NCBI GenBank assembly: GCA_023480605.1
Contig: JAMCWS010000243.1
Location: 1-7,743 of the forward strand
Source: a bacterium
Lineage (GTDB): Bacteria; Sumerlaeota; Sumerlaeia; MVZB01
Direction: 5' to 3'
DNA length: 7,743 bases
A program made the translations under genes and the position numbers. Each line of letters opens with the position of its first letter. Within the stretch, counting starts at the first letter, position 1. Of the stretch, positions 6,685 to 7,743 are shown one piece after another. Under the pieces are notes generated by a model. The model was not told the origin of the DNA, ran no database searches, and saw only the letters and a program-made list of their open reading frames with translations.

Positions 6685-6763
6685 ATCCTCAAAGTGATTA
6701 TCCCCCCCGGGAGGGAGGCGTGGCGGATGCGCCGCGCGCGCCGGCCGCCCGCACAGGAAACCC

Positions 6764-7636
6764 ATGAAACACCCGCGCCGCCCCCATGTATTAATTTCCA
6801 ATGACGACGGCATCGAGGCCGAAGGATTGCGCGTGCTCGTCGAAGCGCTGCACCCCCATGCCGACCTGATGATTGTCGCCCCCAATTACGAGCGCAGCGG
6901 CGCGGGCCACGGCATTTCGTTCCTCAAGGACCTGCATTTCGAGGCCTGCCATCGCGACGGCCGCTTCTTCGGCTGGGGCCTTAACGGCACCCCCGCCGAC
7001 TGCGTCAAGGTGGCCGTCACGTCGCTGGCGGGCGAGCGTCCCTTCGACATGGTCGTCTCGGGCATCAACCGGGGCCAGAACGCCGGGATCAACATCCTCT
7101 ACTCGGGCACGGTGGCCGCGGCCCGCGAGGCCGCGCTGCTTGGCCTGCCGGCGGTCGCCCTCTCGCTGCTCTACCACGACGAAAACGACCTGCCGTACGA
7201 AACGGCTGCCCGCGTCGGCGTCGACGTCTTCAAGCTGGTCCACGAGCGCGGTCTGCCCCCGGGCGTGATGCTCAACGTCAACGTGCCGCCGCTGCCTTAC
7301 GAGCGGCTCAAGGGCTGGGCCGTGACCCGCATGGGCGACGCCTGCTACGCCGATCTTTTTCTGCACGAGCCCGGCGCGGACGGGCGGCCGGCCATCTACC
7401 GCAACGTCGGCGAGGGCTGGGTGAGCTCGCGCTGCGGCGGCGACAATCTTGATGACCACCTCCTGTTCGACGGCTACGTGTCGATCACCCCGCTGCATTT
7501 TGACTTGACGGCCTACGGTTTTCTGGCCGAATTGACCGGTTGGTTCCCGGCGACGGCCGACGGGTTAAACAGGGCGCCCCGCGAGCGCGGCCGCGATGAT
7601 CCCGGCAAGCCCGATTCGGGCAGATCCAAAGCGTGA
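6764..7636 (+). CDS. surE: 5'/3'-nucleotidase SurE
   Basis: Encodes a 290-aa SurE-family phosphatase, a metal-dependent cytoplasmic enzyme that removes phosphate from nucleoside 5'- and 3'-monophosphates and often also short polyphosphate. All hallmark motifs are present: SNDDG at 12-16 (metal Asp pair D14, D15), APNYERSG at 39-46 (S45), GTPADCVK at 75-82, SGINRGQNAG at 99-108 (N102), YSGTVAAAREA at 113-123, and the GYVSITPLHFDLT strand at 237-249. The core ends near residue 262; the last 28 residues are Arg/Gly/Asp-rich, lack family motifs and are probably a disordered tail. The start has AGGA 5 nt upstream. In other bacteria surE often neighbours pcm or stress genes; here it follows a sulfatase after 264 nt, with a candidate promoter of its own, so a functional link to the sulfatase is not implied. 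Confidence 0.95.
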   Translation: MKHPRRPHVLISNDDGIEAEGLRVLVEALHPHADLMIVAPNYERSGAGHGISFLKDLHFEACHRDGRFFGWGLNGTPADCVKVAVTSLAGERPFDMVVSGINRGQNAGINILYSGTVAAAREAALLGLPAVALSLLYHDENDLPYETAARVGVDVFKLVHERGLPPGVMLNVNVPPLPYERLKGWAVTRMGDACYADLFLHEPGADGRPAIYRNVGEGWVSSRCGGDNLDDHLLFDGYVSITPLHFDLTAYGFLAELTGWFPATADGLNRAPRERGRDDPGKPDSGRSKA

Positions 7637-7673
7637 GACGCACTCCGCGACCGGGTGGGAAAAAAAATAAAAT

Positions 7674-7699
7674 CGACTGTGGATCATCGGTCGTTTTTT
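7674..7699 (+). terminator. Intrinsic terminator after surE, possibly bidirectional
   Basis: CGACTG (7674-7679) pairs with CGGTCG (7688-7693), six base pairs including one G-U, around an 8-nt loop, followed directly by T6 (7694-7699). It begins 37 nt after the surE stop. On the left side there is A8-T-A4 (7660-7672), so on the opposite strand the same stem is followed by a T-rich run and could stop leftward transcription too. CGACCG at 7648-7653 can also pair with the same right half-stem, forming a longer competing hairpin. Confidence 0.75.
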
Positions 7700-7743
7700 G
7701 CGTTATTATCCATTCCGACATGATGAATTTGTTGCGCCCGCGT

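Noticed and set aside
6500..6763. Small plus-strand open frame (6424-6627) and minus-strand frames crossing the sulfatase-surE gap
   Set aside because: They begin or end inside the real genes, lack ribosome binding sites and show no coherent protein features; the gap is better read as a hairpin plus a promoter region.
7720..7743. Possible start of another plus-strand gene (ATG ATG AAT TTG...) with a TATTAT box at 7704-7709
   Set aside because: Only eight codons are visible, there is no Shine-Dalgarno sequence, and the -10-like box is too close to the ATG for a normal leader; it cannot be supported from this window.

Overview
The window is GC-rich bacterial DNA carrying four complete protein-coding genes with no RNA gene, insertion sequence or CRISPR array. 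Good Shine-Dalgarno sites precede the chosen starts. The gene content (a Tat-exported sulfatase, a large secreted glycoside-hydrolase-like protein, a tandem metallo-beta-lactamase-fold protein with a C-terminal beta-sandwich) is typical of polysaccharide-degrading heterotrophs of PVC-type or candidate phyla (Planctomycetota, Lentisphaerota, Kiritimatiellota, Hydrogenedentota and similar). No phylogenetic marker is present, so this placement is inference from gene content and style only.

Layout. Leftward (minus strand): a 612-aa protein with two metallo-beta-lactamase (MBL) domains plus an Ig-like C-terminal domain (1851 to 13), preceded by a 907-aa secreted protein that resembles glycoside-hydrolase-like DUF6259/GH101-type proteins (4772 to 2049). 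The 197-nt gap between them holds a striking 113-nt inverted-repeat element (1898-2010): each arm is three CGCAAAG-type heptamers, and the spacer itself contains a second nested stem. Rightward (plus strand): a Tat-signal sulfatase (4973-6499), divergent from the secreted protein across a 200-nt intergenic region rich in GC palindromes, then a SurE-type 5'/3'-nucleotidase (6764-7636) ending in an intrinsic terminator that is symmetric enough to work in both directions.

How the genes may work together. The divergent pair of an exported sulfatase and an exported hydrolase-like protein suggests joint attack on a sulfated glycan outside the cytoplasm. The MBL protein lacks a signal peptide and would act in the cytoplasm, possibly on a sugar-derived ester, lactone or thioester, but its substrate cannot be read from the sequence. 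SurE is probably a housekeeping neighbour with its own promoter. The least explained items are the architecture of the MBL protein (second domain with a complete metal site, first with His replaced by Gln, fused to an alpha-galactosidase NEW3-like domain), the catalytic residues of the 907-aa protein, and the nested inverted-repeat element.
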